A stretch of DNA of 64,000 nucleotides from NCBI GenBank assembly GCA_020633675.1, contig JACKDE010000006.1, forward strand, positions 1 through 64,000, in the 5' to 3' direction. A program made the position numbers and the translations under genes. Source of the stretch: Deferribacteres bacterium (GTDB taxonomy: Bacteria > Zhuqueibacterota > Zhuqueibacteria > Zhuqueibacterales > Geothermadaptataceae). Of the stretch, positions 17,132 to 26,730 are shown piece by piece. A model generated the notes under the pieces. It worked only from the letters and a program-made list of their open reading frames with translations, ran no database searches and was not told the DNA's origin. Numbering within the stretch: the stretch's first letter is position 1; each line of letters begins with the position of its first letter.

Positions 17132-17560
17132 ATGAATTGGATTCAAAAAAAAGTGGTTCTCCGGCCAAAGCCACGCGGCTTTCATTTGGTCACCGGCGAA
17201 CTGTTGGAGCATCTTCCCGAACTGCATTCATTGCGCGTTGGCCTGGCTCATTTTTTTATCCAACATACTTCTGCATCGTTGAGTCTGAATGAAAATGCCG
17301 ATCCGAGTGTGCGCACAGACATGGAAGCCCATTTTAATAAAATAGTTCCGGAAAACGCTCCCTATTTTGAACACATTTACGAAGGCGCGGATGATATGCC
17401 TGCACACATCAAAGCCGTCATGATCGGCCCAAGCCTAAGTTTGCCAATAACCGATGGGAGACTGAATCTTGGTACCTGGCAGGGTATTTACTTGTGCGAA
17501 CACCGCAACAGAGGTGGCGCGCGCAAGGTGGTTGTCACGATATGGGGATCCACTGACTGA
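17132..17560 (+). CDS. YjbQ/UPF0047 family protein
   Basis: 142 residues, the full length for this family. Visible signatures are RGFHLVTGEL, HFFIQHTSASLSLNENADPSV, MPAHIKAVMIGPSLSLPI and LGTWQGIYLCEHRNRGGARKVVVTI. Members are small cytosolic trimers with a conserved His/Cys site. Some have weak thiamine-phosphate synthase activity in vitro, but the cellular role is unsettled. No Shine-Dalgarno site precedes the ATG: the upstream region is the AACAGCA array followed by AAGTTGAT. Confidence 0.9.
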   Translation: MNWIQKKVVLRPKPRGFHLVTGELLEHLPELHSLRVGLAHFFIQHTSASLSLNENADPSVRTDMEAHFNKIVPENAPYFEHIYEGADDMPAHIKAVMIGPSLSLPITDGRLNLGTWQGIYLCEHRNRGGARKVVVTIWGSTD

Positions 17561-17759
17561 CATTGCGCAAGTCGCTTCGCACGGCTTTCCCCGCCGGAAA
17601 ACTTTTTGAGATGCATGAGTTGAACGGAAAACAGTCCGGGATGTCTTTTCTCGTTGGTTGTAAAGTCGCCAAAGCCACAAAATCATTCCAATACGATTTG
17701 CTGTTCGAAACAATTTTATTGGTATTATTCGGATATAGATTCTTAACAAGGAAGACCCT

Positions 17760-19982
17760 ATGCAGATGAAATTCAGAATGTTCCTATCTATCAATATGCT
17801 CTTTTTCATTGTAGCGCTAGTACATGCGGAAGATTGGACACACTGGCGGGGCCCACACCAAAATGGCGTTTCAGATGCGTCCCATATGATTTCGAGCTGG
17901 TCAGTCGATGGCGAAAATTTAATATGGCGCGCCGAGTTTTGTGGACGGTCGACCCCCATTGTTATGAACGGCAAAGTCTATGTGACCGGCCGGTCTGGAG
18001 ATGGCATCGACAAGCAGGAGCATATTGCCTGCTTCGATGCTGAAACCGGGCAACTGCTGTGGGAGCATTTTAACAGCGTTTCCAATACGGCTGTGCCACA
18101 TAAGCGGGTTTCCTGGGCCAGTCCGGCCGGCGATCCGGAAACGGGCAATGTCTACGTGATTGGAGCGAATGGTCTTTTCCAATGTTTCAGCGAAAGCGGC
18201 AAAGTGCTGTGGTATCGCAATATGACAGATGAATTTAATGTAACCACCGGTTTTGGCGGCAGAACCGTAACGCCTGTCGTCGATGAGGATTTGGTGATCA
18301 TCGCTTTTGTCAGCTCGGGATGGGGCAAGCATGGCTTGCCAGCCTTGCGCTATTTTGCTTTTGAAAAACGCACAGGCGAAATTCGTTGGATTGCTGCACC
18401 GGGTGGCCGATTTACGAATCCCAATATTTATTCTACCCCGGTTGTTGCTGTGATTAATGGTGAGCGCATGTTGATTGGCGGGAATGCCGATGGCAATGTT
18501 TATGCGATGAAGGTGCGCACTGGCGAGAAAATCTGGCAGTTTGATTTTGGCAAGCGCGGCTTACATGCCTCTGTAGTTGTCGATGGCAATATTGTATACG
18601 CAGCTCACGGTGAGGAAAATCGTGACACCCCAATCATGGGGCGGGTCGTGGCAATCGATGCGACGGGAACTGGTAATGTGACCAAAACCCACGAGTTGTG
18701 GCGGATCGACGGTGCAGAAGTCGGTTATACCTCCTTGCTGGTGAAAGATGGACGATTGTATTTCGTCGACAATTCAGCCAATCTGTATGCAGTGGACGGC
18801 AAAACAGGCAAGCAGTTTTGGCAGCACAGTCTGGGCACGGTCGGAAAAGCTTCGCCTGTGTGGGCCGATGGCAAAATTTATTATCCCGAAGTTAACGGCA
18901 GATTTCATATACTCCAGCCGGGAGATACCAGTTGTGTGGAGCTGGATAATGAGAAAATAACCATGGCAGATGGCCGCTATGCCGAGCTATATGGTTCGCC
19001 GGCAGTTGCTTACGAAAGGCTCTATTTTGCTTCGGAAAATGGTGTCTTTTGCCTTGGCAACAAAAAGGCCAAATATCAGGCAGAGCGCGGCAAAATGGAT
19101 TCAGCAACCGACTGGAAAGCAGCCAAAGGCGCAGCGCCAGCCTATCTTCAGCTTGTTCCCGCTGATGTTACTATTCAGGCAGGGGATGCAGTATCATTTC
19201 GTGCGCGCATTCTTGATGACAAGCGGCGCTTTATTTCTGAGGTTACAGCCGAGTGGCAGCTTGGTGACCTCAGAGCCAGCATGAGCGATGGTCAGGTTTT
19301 ACGAACAACGCCGGAAACAACGCCAATTGTTAAAGTGTTGGAAGCAAGCTATCAAGGCTTGAAAGGGACGGTTCGCCTTCGTATTTTATCTCCATTGCCA
19401 ACGACAGAAGATTTTGAAACCTACGCACCAGGAGAAAATCCACCATTCTGGCTTGGCGGTGGCAGCGCGAATTCACCAGCAACTAAATTTATTGTGACTG
19501 ATCTTGACGGCAATAAGGTGCTGAACAAGCCGGTTTCGCAACGCGGGGTTCAGCGTGGTGAAGTTTATATCGGTATGCCGAACCTGAAGAATTACACCAT
19601 TCAGGCTGATGTGTTGAGCGAGCAAATCAAACGCAAGCTCTCCAACCCGGGACTGATCAACAGTGGCTACACCTTTGAAGTAATCGCGCCGAGCAGAAAG
19701 CTGGAGATTTTTTCGTGGATTTCAGAGCGGCGCATGGCCAAGGAAGTACCGTTTCAATTGGAAGGCGATACCTGGTATACAATGAAGCTGCAAGTCGATA
19801 ATACTGGTGCAAATGCCATTGTTCGGGGCAAGATCTGGAAAAAGGACGCGCCGGAGCCGGAATCCTGGACAATTACAGCCGAAGATCCACACCCTGTACG
19901 CGAAGGCAGCCCCGGTATTTACGGTTTTACGAAAACAAATTTGTACTATGATAATATAAAAATCACCAAAAATGGCAGTTGA
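17760..19982 (+). CDS. secreted PQQ-type beta-propeller protein
   Basis: 740 residues. A signal peptide (MFLSINMLFFIVALVHA) is followed by WTHWRGPHQNG, a start typical of the PQQ-binding-like propeller family. Repeated blades of the type DAETGQLLWEH, EKRTGEIRW, KVRTGEKIWQF and DGKTGKQFWQH follow, to about residue 430. Residues about 465-545 look like an Ig-type domain, and about 550-740 like a concanavalin/LamG-type beta sandwich (DFETYAPGENPPFW to YYDNIKI). Catalytic PQQ/calcium residues cannot be confirmed, so a binding or scaffold role is as likely as dehydrogenase activity. AAGGAAG precedes the ATG. A second propeller gene follows by 48 bp. Confidence 0.8.
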   Translation: MQMKFRMFLSINMLFFIVALVHAEDWTHWRGPHQNGVSDASHMISSWSVDGENLIWRAEFCGRSTPIVMNGKVYVTGRSGDGIDKQEHIACFDAETGQLLWEHFNSVSNTAVPHKRVSWASPAGDPETGNVYVIGANGLFQCFSESGKVLWYRNMTDEFNVTTGFGGRTVTPVVDEDLVIIAFVSSGWGKHGLPALRYFAFEKRTGEIRWIAAPGGRFTNPNIYSTPVVAVINGERMLIGGNADGNVYAMKVRTGEKIWQFDFGKRGLHASVVVDGNIVYAAHGEENRDTPIMGRVVAIDATGTGNVTKTHELWRIDGAEVGYTSLLVKDGRLYFVDNSANLYAVDGKTGKQFWQHSLGTVGKASPVWADGKIYYPEVNGRFHILQPGDTSCVELDNEKITMADGRYAELYGSPAVAYERLYFASENGVFCLGNKKAKYQAERGKMDSATDWKAAKGAAPAYLQLVPADVTIQAGDAVSFRARILDDKRRFISEVTAEWQLGDLRASMSDGQVLRTTPETTPIVKVLEASYQGLKGTVRLRILSPLPTTEDFETYAPGENPPFWLGGGSANSPATKFIVTDLDGNKVLNKPVSQRGVQRGEVYIGMPNLKNYTIQADVLSEQIKRKLSNPGLINSGYTFEVIAPSRKLEIFSWISERRMAKEVPFQLEGDTWYTMKLQVDNTGANAIVRGKIWKKDAPEPESWTITAEDPHPVREGSPGIYGFTKTNLYYDNIKITKNGS

Positions 19983-20030
19983 GTAGTTGTCGTTTTTAGG
20001 TGAAATTGATGAATTAAAAGGGAAAAAACC

Positions 20031-21473
20031 ATGAAGTCAAAGATTGCAATGTGTTTTTTAAGTCTTGCAACAATCATCTTTTTGATTGCAATGTCTGGTT
20101 CAGACAGCGCCAAACTCGCGATGTTTGGAAATGACGTCACCCGGAATATGGTGCTGCATGAAAAGAATATCCCGGCAAAATGGGATATTGATTCCGGTGA
20201 AAATATCAAATGGGTGGCGAATCTCGGCTCGCAAACCTATGCCGGCCCGGTGATTTCTGATGGCAAAATCTATGTCGGCACCAACAATGAGGCACGTTAC
20301 GACACAGATTTGAATGGTGACTACGGCAACGTTTTGGTGTTCGATGCCGCAACTGGCAAGCTGGCTTGGCAGGCTGTCCACCCCAAATTGCCTGCCGGCC
20401 CTGTCAACGACTGGCCTTTGCAGGGCATCTGCTCGACACCCACGATACAGGGAGATCGTTTGTACTACACGACCAATCGTTGTACGGTTGTCAGTCTCGA
20501 TGCCAACGGATTTCAGGATGGCGAAAATGATGGTCCCATAACCGATGAAGAATTTACCGGCGATTTGGCGGCTGATTTTATCTGGGAATTTGATTTGATG
20601 GATGAACTGGATGTGCACCCGCATAATATGACAGCCTCATCACCACTGATCATCGATGACCATCTCTACATAATCACCGGCAATGGCGTCGATGAAGGGC
20701 ACGTCAATTTGCCTTCGCCTTTTGCACCAAGCTTCATTTGCTTGAACAAAAACACTGGCGAACTCGTTTGGGAAAACAATGCTCCGGGCGAAAATGTGTT
20801 GCATGGCCAATGGGGCAATCCGTCCTATGGCGTGATCAATGGCAAAGCACAAGTCTTCTTTCCAGGCGGCGATGGCTGGCTATATTCGCTTGAGCCCAAA
20901 ACCGGCGAGATTATTTGGAAATTTAACTGTAATCCTCCGGGCACGGTTTGGGAGCTGGGCGGAAGCGGCACGAAAAACAATCTCATCGCCTGCCCGGTGG
21001 TCTATGATGACAAAATCTTTATTGCTGTCGGGCAAGATCCGGAGCATGGCGAGGGGCCGGGCCATCTTTACGCGATCAATGCCAGCATGACTGGCGATGT
21101 GACCGAGAAAGCGCTTGTGTGGCACCTCGGTGACCAGGATTTTAATCGTACCATTTCGACCGTCGCCATTCATGACGGCTTGCTGTACGCGGCTGATTTG
21201 AGTGGTTTCGTCTACTGCATCGATGTGGAAACTGGCAAAAAATACTGGACGTACGATGCGTTCGCTGCAATCTGGGGCTCGCCGATTATCATCGACGACA
21301 AAATTTTTATTGGCGATGAAGACGGTGATGTGGCCGTGCTCAAAACCGGCAAAGAAATGGAATTGCTGTTCGAGACCAACATGGGCAGCGCCGTTTACAC
21401 AACACCCTCCGCCAAAGATGGTGTGCTTTACATTGCCAGCCGGACAAAACTTTTCGCTATCTCCGCCAATTAA
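20031..21473 (+). CDS. PQQ-type beta-propeller protein
   Basis: 480 residues. An N-terminal hydrophobic signal or anchor (CFLSLATIIFLIAMSG) precedes an eight-blade-type propeller: DAATGKLAWQ, NKNTGELVWENN, EPKTGEIIWKFN, DVETGKKYWTYD. GSPIIIDDKIFIGDEDGDV closes the repeats. It lacks the extra C-terminal sandwich of the preceding gene, so the two are paralogues of different architecture. They are probably cotranscribed (48 bp gap, AAGGGA ribosome site) and end at a strong terminator. A periplasmic or exported location is likely; the substrate is unknown. Confidence 0.8.
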   Translation: MKSKIAMCFLSLATIIFLIAMSGSDSAKLAMFGNDVTRNMVLHEKNIPAKWDIDSGENIKWVANLGSQTYAGPVISDGKIYVGTNNEARYDTDLNGDYGNVLVFDAATGKLAWQAVHPKLPAGPVNDWPLQGICSTPTIQGDRLYYTTNRCTVVSLDANGFQDGENDGPITDEEFTGDLAADFIWEFDLMDELDVHPHNMTASSPLIIDDHLYIITGNGVDEGHVNLPSPFAPSFICLNKNTGELVWENNAPGENVLHGQWGNPSYGVINGKAQVFFPGGDGWLYSLEPKTGEIIWKFNCNPPGTVWELGGSGTKNNLIACPVVYDDKIFIAVGQDPEHGEGPGHLYAINASMTGDVTEKALVWHLGDQDFNRTISTVAIHDGLLYAADLSGFVYCIDVETGKKYWTYDAFAAIWGSPIIIDDKIFIGDEDGDVAVLKTGKEMELLFETNMGSAVYTTPSAKDGVLYIASRTKLFAISAN

Positions 21474-21483
21474 TGTGCATTTG

Positions 21484-21534
21484 AAGCCGCTCCATCAAGC
21501 CTGTGAGCTATCTCAGGGTGGAGCGGCTTTTTTT
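21484..21534 (+). terminator. terminator of the beta-propeller operon
   Basis: 11-bp perfect stem AAGCCGCTCCA/TGGAGCGGCTT followed by seven T. It starts 11 bp after the stop codon of the second propeller gene. Confidence 0.85.
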
Positions 21535-21744
21535 GTCTTCCCTGTATCTTACTACCTCAATTTGCTGCTTGTATTTCGCATTTTATTCTTAATGGTAACA
21601 TTTTGATTTTATGATGGATTATGAAAGAAAATAATTGCCAGAAGGTGGCTATTGTGCTCAATGGCAATGTTTGAAGGTGATATAGACTGCCTGCTAATGG
21701 AAAGAAAAATGGGCGGCGCAGGAGCGAATCCGCCCGTGTCACAA

Positions 21745-22473
21745 TCATTGTGTGAGTACGTTGAAGGATTGCTTGGTTTGCGATTTTGGCTTCTGCAGAG
21801 CTTTGATGATATCTGGCGAAATGCGATCTTTGTTTTTTCGCAAGTATCCAATAAGCGTTTCCGGTGAACGTTGCTGAATTTGCCGGAACAACCATGCCAG
21901 GGCCATGCGCACAGCCTGGTTTTCATCTTCAATCGCAGGCTCGATAAATGCGAAAACCTCGTGTGGTTCAATCAGCAATTCCTGCTGCAGCGTCTCGGGA
22001 TCGATATAGAGTAAGCTGACGATGGTCGAGCGCCGACGCCAAGGATCGCTGCTGGTCAGCCAGGGCGTCATACGTGTGATCAGGCTATCCGCTTTGCGAA
22101 TGGCGATTGCGCGCAAGTGACCGAGCCAATCGGACAGCACCCAATTGTCGACGCCATTGCTCCAGTGGTCAAGCATACCCCACAAATGTGCATCGATTAA
22201 TTCCGATTTGGCAAACATCAGTTCGAGTGCGAATAGGCGGGCTTCAAAATAGGAGTTTTCCCACAAGTCCTGCAAAAAATTGAGCCAGATAAATTCTTCC
22301 TCAATGTCAGGCAAATGTGGCTCCAGGTCGCGCAGAATATCGATAAAATCTTGTCGAGACAGGCCGATAAGATTGAGATTGGTTCGCACGAGTGCCTGCA
22401 AGTCCTTCGCATGCGCTTCATCCTTGCGCATCAGGAATGCTCGTTCAACTTCTTCAACGGTAAATTGGCGCAT
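21745..22473 (-). CDS. DNA alkylation repair enzyme, AlkD-like HEAT-repeat glycosylase
   Basis: 242 residues, all alpha-helical in HEAT-like repeats. The segments DNWVLSDWLG and WLTSSDPWRRRSTIVSLL match the AlkD active-site region (Trp/Asp, then the Trp-Arg-Arg-Arg helix). AlkD excises N3- and N7-alkylpurines, typically without base flipping. ATG 22473 is chosen because GGAG lies 9 nt before it; an in-frame TTG five codons upstream is possible. The gene ends at a convergent position with the propeller operon. Confidence 0.82.
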   Translation of the reverse strand: MRQFTVEEVERAFLMRKDEAHAKDLQALVRTNLNLIGLSRQDFIDILRDLEPHLPDIEEEFIWLNFLQDLWENSYFEARLFALELMFAKSELIDAHLWGMLDHWSNGVDNWVLSDWLGHLRAIAIRKADSLITRMTPWLTSSDPWRRRSTIVSLLYIDPETLQQELLIEPHEVFAFIEPAIEDENQAVRMALAWLFRQIQQRSPETLIGYLRKNKDRISPDIIKALQKPKSQTKQSFNVLTQ

Positions 22474-22820
22474 GTCCTCTTTCTCCAAGTGTCACAACGT
22501 GCTGTTGGTTGAGATGCAACTCTGCAGAATGCAAAAAATATTTTACAAATTCTATCAATAAGAGTCCATATAAAATCTGTAAATTTTAACCTTATACCTG
22601 CTTGCTGTGCAAAATGAGCACAATTATTTCAAAAAATACGGTATGGATTTGCAAAGACATGTGATCTTTTGAGGTGAAACCTGTTGTGGAATTATTTTGG
22701 CAGGATTTTGGCTTTGTAATATCTTCAATCCAGCACTCTGCAACGTCCTGTCTGTGCTGGTACTGACAGGATGTTTTCTTGTCAACTTTACACCCTAAAT
22801 GACTTCAGGAGGATGCTTCT
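22474..22820. other. divergent intergenic region
   Basis: About 350 bp between the AlkD-like gene and the divergent lipoprotein gene. AT-rich, with no ORF or strong hairpin. It must contain both promoters. AGGAGG at 22807 is the ribosome site for the lipoprotein. Confidence 0.35.
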
Positions 22821-23516
22821 ATGGGACGGCTCTGTAAAGCCATGTTTTTTTTGACTGTACTTGCCATCTCGGCTTGTTCGAACAATCCGTCATCTCCGAA
22901 TGGTGACAACGCAACACCGCCCACCTTGCCGGATCTATCGAATCTGAGTATTGCCTTGCCACAAAATGCGCCTGCGGATATCCAATTGATGATATTTGCT
23001 GCCAATAGCCTGACCGGCACGGGAATGGCGTATTTGAATTTTGTGACTGCAACGCAGCCAACTCTGGTCGATGGCAAGTGGGTTTGGCAATACAGCAAAG
23101 ATGGTTTGACCATTACCTTGACCGCTACCGAGCAATCCGATAGTCTGGACTGGCAATTGAACTTGGACGGGACTGAACCCTCCAGCGGCACGCAGTTCAA
23201 CAATTGGACCGCCATGACCGGTACCTCGACAGCAGACGGCCTTAATGGGTACTTGACCATTTATGAGGTCAATTCAGCGAATGCTGCCGGCAATGCGACC
23301 TGGACTGCAGATGCGCAAGGCAATGCAAACATTGACTTGACTGCCGGGGATTTACAAGTGCAGGGGACAGGCAATGCTGACGCCTCAGGCAGTTTGGTTG
23401 TTTTCCAGGCAGGTGTGAAAATTTTCGAATCAAGCTGGACATCGGCTGGTGGCTCGTGGACATCTTACGATCCGACGACTGGCGCGCCTGTCGATTCGGA
23501 TACATGGGTAAATTAG
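22821..23516 (+). CDS. hypothetical lipoprotein
   Basis: 231 residues. The lipobox LAISAC at residues 14-19 predicts cleavage before Cys19, followed by a Ser/Asn/Pro linker. The rest is beta-rich with Trp, Asn and Thr repeats (WQYSKDGLTITLTATEQSDSLDWQLNLDG). No family is recognised. AGGAGG lies 8 nt upstream of the ATG. It probably faces the outer-membrane lumen or surface. Confidence 0.72.
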   Translation: MGRLCKAMFFLTVLAISACSNNPSSPNGDNATPPTLPDLSNLSIALPQNAPADIQLMIFAANSLTGTGMAYLNFVTATQPTLVDGKWVWQYSKDGLTITLTATEQSDSLDWQLNLDGTEPSSGTQFNNWTAMTGTSTADGLNGYLTIYEVNSANAAGNATWTADAQGNANIDLTAGDLQVQGTGNADASGSLVVFQAGVKIFESSWTSAGGSWTSYDPTTGAPVDSDTWVN

Positions 23517-23524
23517 CAGGTATT

Positions 23525-23557
23525 TTGAGTCTGCGCAACGATTCTGCGCAGACTCAA
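23525..23557. terminator. bidirectional hairpin terminator
   Basis: Perfect 13-bp stem TTGAGTCTGCGCA/TGCGCAGACTCAA with a 7-nt loop between the convergent lipoprotein and cytochrome genes. T-rich flanks occur on both sides, so it may serve both transcripts. Confidence 0.8.
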
Positions 23558-23934
23558 TTTGTTTCAGGGCTTTTTGCCGAATCCGTAACAACCGAGTCTT
23601 GTTTCCCCCAGTGTGTGATAAAATCGAGCACAAATTCGATTTCTTCGCCGCTCAAATCTTCTCCGAAAGCTGGCATATCTTCTTCGTAGTCATCGCTTTT
23701 CTTGCCCATGACAATCAACTCACTTACTTTATCGCGTCCCAATTCCTTGATCGCATCGCGAATATCCGGGCCCTGCAGCGAGCCTTCACCTTCGTCGTTG
23801 TGGCATCTCTTGCAGCTTACGAAAGTATCTTTGTAGCCAAGATAAATCAATTGCCCAGGATCGTTCATGCCCGTGGGCGGGCTGGGTTTGCAACTCGCTA
23901 AAAGCACGATTCCCAGGCCAAACAAAATCAGCAT
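23554..23934 (-). CDS. c-type cytochrome lipoprotein
   Basis: About 126 residues. A short hydrophobic leader with lipobox (GIVLLASC) is followed by a single class I cytochrome c domain: haem-attachment CKRCH (in DTFVSCKRCHNDEGEG) and a probable Met ligand in EEDMPAFGEDLSGEEIEFVLDFI. It would carry electrons at the membrane surface. The frame is open another 54 codons upstream to a TTG at 24096, but that stretch (TTKAQKFQEKSQVSVWLNGHLG) looks like translated intergenic repeat. I therefore choose the ATG at 23934, although its ribosome site is weak. It lies downstream of the OM-receptor gene on the same strand. Confidence 0.75.
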   Translation of the reverse strand: MLILFGLGIVLLASCKPSPPTGMNDPGQLIYLGYKDTFVSCKRCHNDEGEGSLQGPDIRDAIKELGRDKVSELIVMGKKSDDYEEDMPAFGEDLSGEEIEFVLDFITHWGKQDSVVTDSAKSPETN

Positions 23935-24114
23935 GGCCCGTATGACCGAACTGGAAAATCGATGAGATGGTACGCCTTTTATCCTGCTACAGATGAGCTG
24001 CAACCCTAAATGACCATTTAGCCAGACAGAAACCTGGCTTTTTTCCTGGAATTTTTGTGCTTTGGTGGTCAAAGATTTCTTGTTTAAAAAGAACAAAGCC
24101 TCGCCTTTCAGATA

Positions 24115-26109
24115 CTAATTCCAAAATTCCCAATAAATGCCATAGCGGAAGGCTCGGCCACGCATTTGTTGCCATTGCCGCCACTCCAGCGCTTCATTCA
24201 AAAAATTATCAAGGCGGAAAAAAAGCACAGCATCTTTGTAAATCAGTTTGATTTGGCCATCAGCAAAAAATCCCCCGGCAGCCATGTCGATAGATGGCAG
24301 TGCGCCGGTTGCGAAAATCGGTTGCTGGTGTGCGCCCCAATACTGGCCACTTAACTGCATTTCTACGTGCAAATCGTTCTGAAACAATGCACGACCGTAC
24401 AGCATGCCCAGCCGGTGAACAACCCGGGGCAGGTACCAAAAATCGTAGATTGCTGATGGTTTCTCCAATGTGCCGTTACTGCTGAAGTCGACTTGCATAC
24501 CGGCGAATGGCAGCCAGCGGGCAGAAACGGAATACCCCCAATAGAGCTCAGAAGTTGGAGCATTTTGAAATTGCAGCACGGTATCGCTGATGGCGAGCAC
24601 ATACTGATTTTGCAACGACAAATGGTTTAACGCTGCCGAAAATTGAATGTTGTCGTGAGCGTGCTGCATGCCGATTTCGATTTTATCCAGCGAAGCCGAT
24701 TCAAGAGCGGTGTTGCCTGTTAATATGCCGGGCAGTTCATTAGCATACTCGGCAGGGCCTGGCATCGAATACGTTCGCGCCGCAGCAGCATAGATTTGCA
24801 TTCCGTTTGCAGGTGCAAAAGCAATTTGTGCCGAACCGGAAAGCAGGCTGCCAAACTTGGTATGATGCTGCACTTTAACATGCGCGTCGCCTACCAGATG
24901 ATCGTGAAACTTGAGCTGTGCGTTAGCCTGCGACATGGCAAGATTGACCGCATCTTCTGTGATGGTTGGGCTGGTGAAGTTGTGGCGTTCCAATTTGGCA
25001 AGAGCGGAGAGCGACCAACGCCGCCTGAAAAACGACCATTTTGCTGTGCCACCCAGAATGTTGTTTTTATGCTCTATCAAGCCATTTTTGAAGTCATCGC
25101 GTGTCTCTTCGTGATTGGCCCAGTGGTAGATTTCGAAGCGGTAAAGATCGCGTTCGCTGACTTGTTTGGTTAGCGTGTCGCTGAAAGCGGCGCTTTTAGC
25201 GACAGCCAGCGCGTGCAAAATGCGCTTTTCTTTGAAGTGTGCATCGCTGTCGAGTACATCTGGCAGCTCTTCAAAAAAATAGGGTGTGGCAACCACTGCT
25301 TCATTGACCGTGGAAAGAAAACGGTAGCGCAGGCGCAGGTCGGCAGAGAGCAGGTAGTCGGTACGCAGATACATACGGGTGGCATCGTAGGGGCCACCGC
25401 GGGCGTCGTTGCCGACAATGGTCTGCTGACCATTGGAATTGGCGAGATTCAGCGAAAAATAGGGCTGGATTTTTTTCGACAGAGAGCGCTTGAAGCGCAC
25501 ACGCATCACATCGACGTCAAACGGGCCTTTGACGTATTCGATGTGTGTCCAGGGCCTTGAATCGTGCGGCGCTACAGATTGCAAGCGGATAGCATTGCTG
25601 CCGGGATTGAGCGTGATGGCGTCCGCGAGTACTTCAGGGACGGCGGACAAGTTGGTTTGTCCATAGAAACCTACCGGCCAGTCTATGCCATCAAATTGCA
25701 AGCTGGTAAAGCGCGCGGGCGCTGCCATGTAGCTGACCTGCGCAAATTGACCAAGGTCGCCGCTGCGCGAGATTCGCATGCCCGCCAAGGCGGCGAACAG
25801 TTCTGGCACGTCTTCGTATAGCAGATCGATCCGGTCGGATGGCTGAAAGCCCATAAAGGTTGGCTCGGCAGGCAACAGCGAGGAAGCCAGCACGGTGCGC
25901 TGTATCGGCTTTTTGCGGAGCGTGTCTTTAGGTGCAGCTTTTTGCAGACTATCCATTTTTGCAAGTTGCAGGATGCTATCCGGTTTGGCGATTCCTGGAC
26001 GTGCAGGTTCCTGGATTGCAAGCATTTTTGCAGACGATGACGCAGAGATGGTCAGTAAGAAAGCGCAAGTGCTGATCAATTGCAAACACGGATATGTGAT
26101 TTTCTGCAA
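24115..26109 (-). CDS. TonB-dependent receptor-like outer-membrane protein
   Basis: 664 residues. A signal peptide is followed by a low-complexity linker, then a plug-like domain (about 95-190: YEDVPELFAALAGMRISRSGDLGQ, ALTLNPGSNAIRL-type). A barrel of repeated amphipathic strands follows, ending in FRYGIYWEFWN; the terminal aromatic residue is typical for BAM substrates. A TonB box is not obvious. The start is a TTG with GGAG 5 nt upstream, only 12 bp after the ECF S-component gene. This linkage suggests uptake of a vitamin or metal chelate across both membranes, but the substrate cannot be read from sequence. Confidence 0.72.
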   Translation of the reverse strand: MQKITYPCLQLISTCAFLLTISASSSAKMLAIQEPARPGIAKPDSILQLAKMDSLQKAAPKDTLRKKPIQRTVLASSLLPAEPTFMGFQPSDRIDLLYEDVPELFAALAGMRISRSGDLGQFAQVSYMAAPARFTSLQFDGIDWPVGFYGQTNLSAVPEVLADAITLNPGSNAIRLQSVAPHDSRPWTHIEYVKGPFDVDVMRVRFKRSLSKKIQPYFSLNLANSNGQQTIVGNDARGGPYDATRMYLRTDYLLSADLRLRYRFLSTVNEAVVATPYFFEELPDVLDSDAHFKEKRILHALAVAKSAAFSDTLTKQVSERDLYRFEIYHWANHEETRDDFKNGLIEHKNNILGGTAKWSFFRRRWSLSALAKLERHNFTSPTITEDAVNLAMSQANAQLKFHDHLVGDAHVKVQHHTKFGSLLSGSAQIAFAPANGMQIYAAAARTYSMPGPAEYANELPGILTGNTALESASLDKIEIGMQHAHDNIQFSAALNHLSLQNQYVLAISDTVLQFQNAPTSELYWGYSVSARWLPFAGMQVDFSSNGTLEKPSAIYDFWYLPRVVHRLGMLYGRALFQNDLHVEMQLSGQYWGAHQQPIFATGALPSIDMAAGGFFADGQIKLIYKDAVLFFRLDNFLNEALEWRQWQQMRGRAFRYGIYWEFWN

Positions 26110-26121
26110 TGCTGCTCCGGA

Positions 26122-26730
26122 TTAAAGTTCGTCAGCCGTTGTGGAACTCACCGCTGCAGGCACATTTTCTACAACGGCGAGAATTTTGCCATCGAGTTTG
26201 CGGATAAAATGGGGTAGAAGCGCGGCAAAAATAAGGGTGTTCGCAACAATATGCGTCACGAAAAAACCGATGCCAAATGCCACCCGAGCAATAAAAATTT
26301 TGAAGATATGGTCGCTGCTCTGCATCGTCAGGCTCAGAAAAAGGACGTCACCGACTGTGGTTAAAAAATCAAACAGCAGCGTGAGGCCAGCACCAGCCAC
26401 GGCAAGCAAGATGACCTTGTTGCGGCCAGACGCCATCTCCAGCGGCGTTCTCAGCAAAGCGCCGGTCAGGCCGGCAATTGCCATCGCGATGATTTGCGAT
26501 GCCAGCAATGGCGGCGTCGGCATCCCGTATGGATTGAAAGCAGAGTAGATGAACATGGCGATCGCGCCAACCACCGTGCCCATTCTCCAGCCTAAAAAAT
26601 AGCCACTCAAAAATACGCAGGCCGTTACCAGCTCGATGTTTGGAAAGGATGAAAGCGCATAGCCCAATCCGATGGCCAGCGCGATAAACATGCCGCCCGT
26701 GACGATTTTCCGTGTTGTGTGTGAAATCAT
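26122..26730 (-). CDS. ECF transporter S-component-like membrane protein
   Basis: 202 residues with about six hydrophobic segments. The start IVTGGMFIALAIGLGYALSSFPNIELVT and the loop YFLGWRMGTVVGAIAMFIYSAFNPYG resemble S components of energy-coupling-factor transporters, which bind a vitamin or metal. The EcfA and EcfT partners are not in this window. The ATG overlaps the stop codon of the cysteine desulfurase gene (ATGA), so the two are translationally coupled. Confidence 0.72.
   Translation of the reverse strand: MISHTTRKIVTGGMFIALAIGLGYALSSFPNIELVTACVFLSGYFLGWRMGTVVGAIAMFIYSAFNPYGMPTPPLLASQIIAMAIAGLTGALLRTPLEMASGRNKVILLAVAGAGLTLLFDFLTTVGDVLFLSLTMQSSDHIFKIFIARVAFGIGFFVTHIVANTLIFAALLPHFIRKLDGKILAVVENVPAAVSSTTADEL

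Noticed and set aside
16932..17227. Cys/Leu-rich minus-strand ORFs over the heptamer array
   Set aside because: They are the reverse reading of the AACAGCA repeat (LLFAVCC cycle) and have no independent support.
23935..24096. Longer N-terminus for the cytochrome c protein
   Set aside because: The extra residues look like translated intergenic repeat and would place the lipoprotein signal internally.
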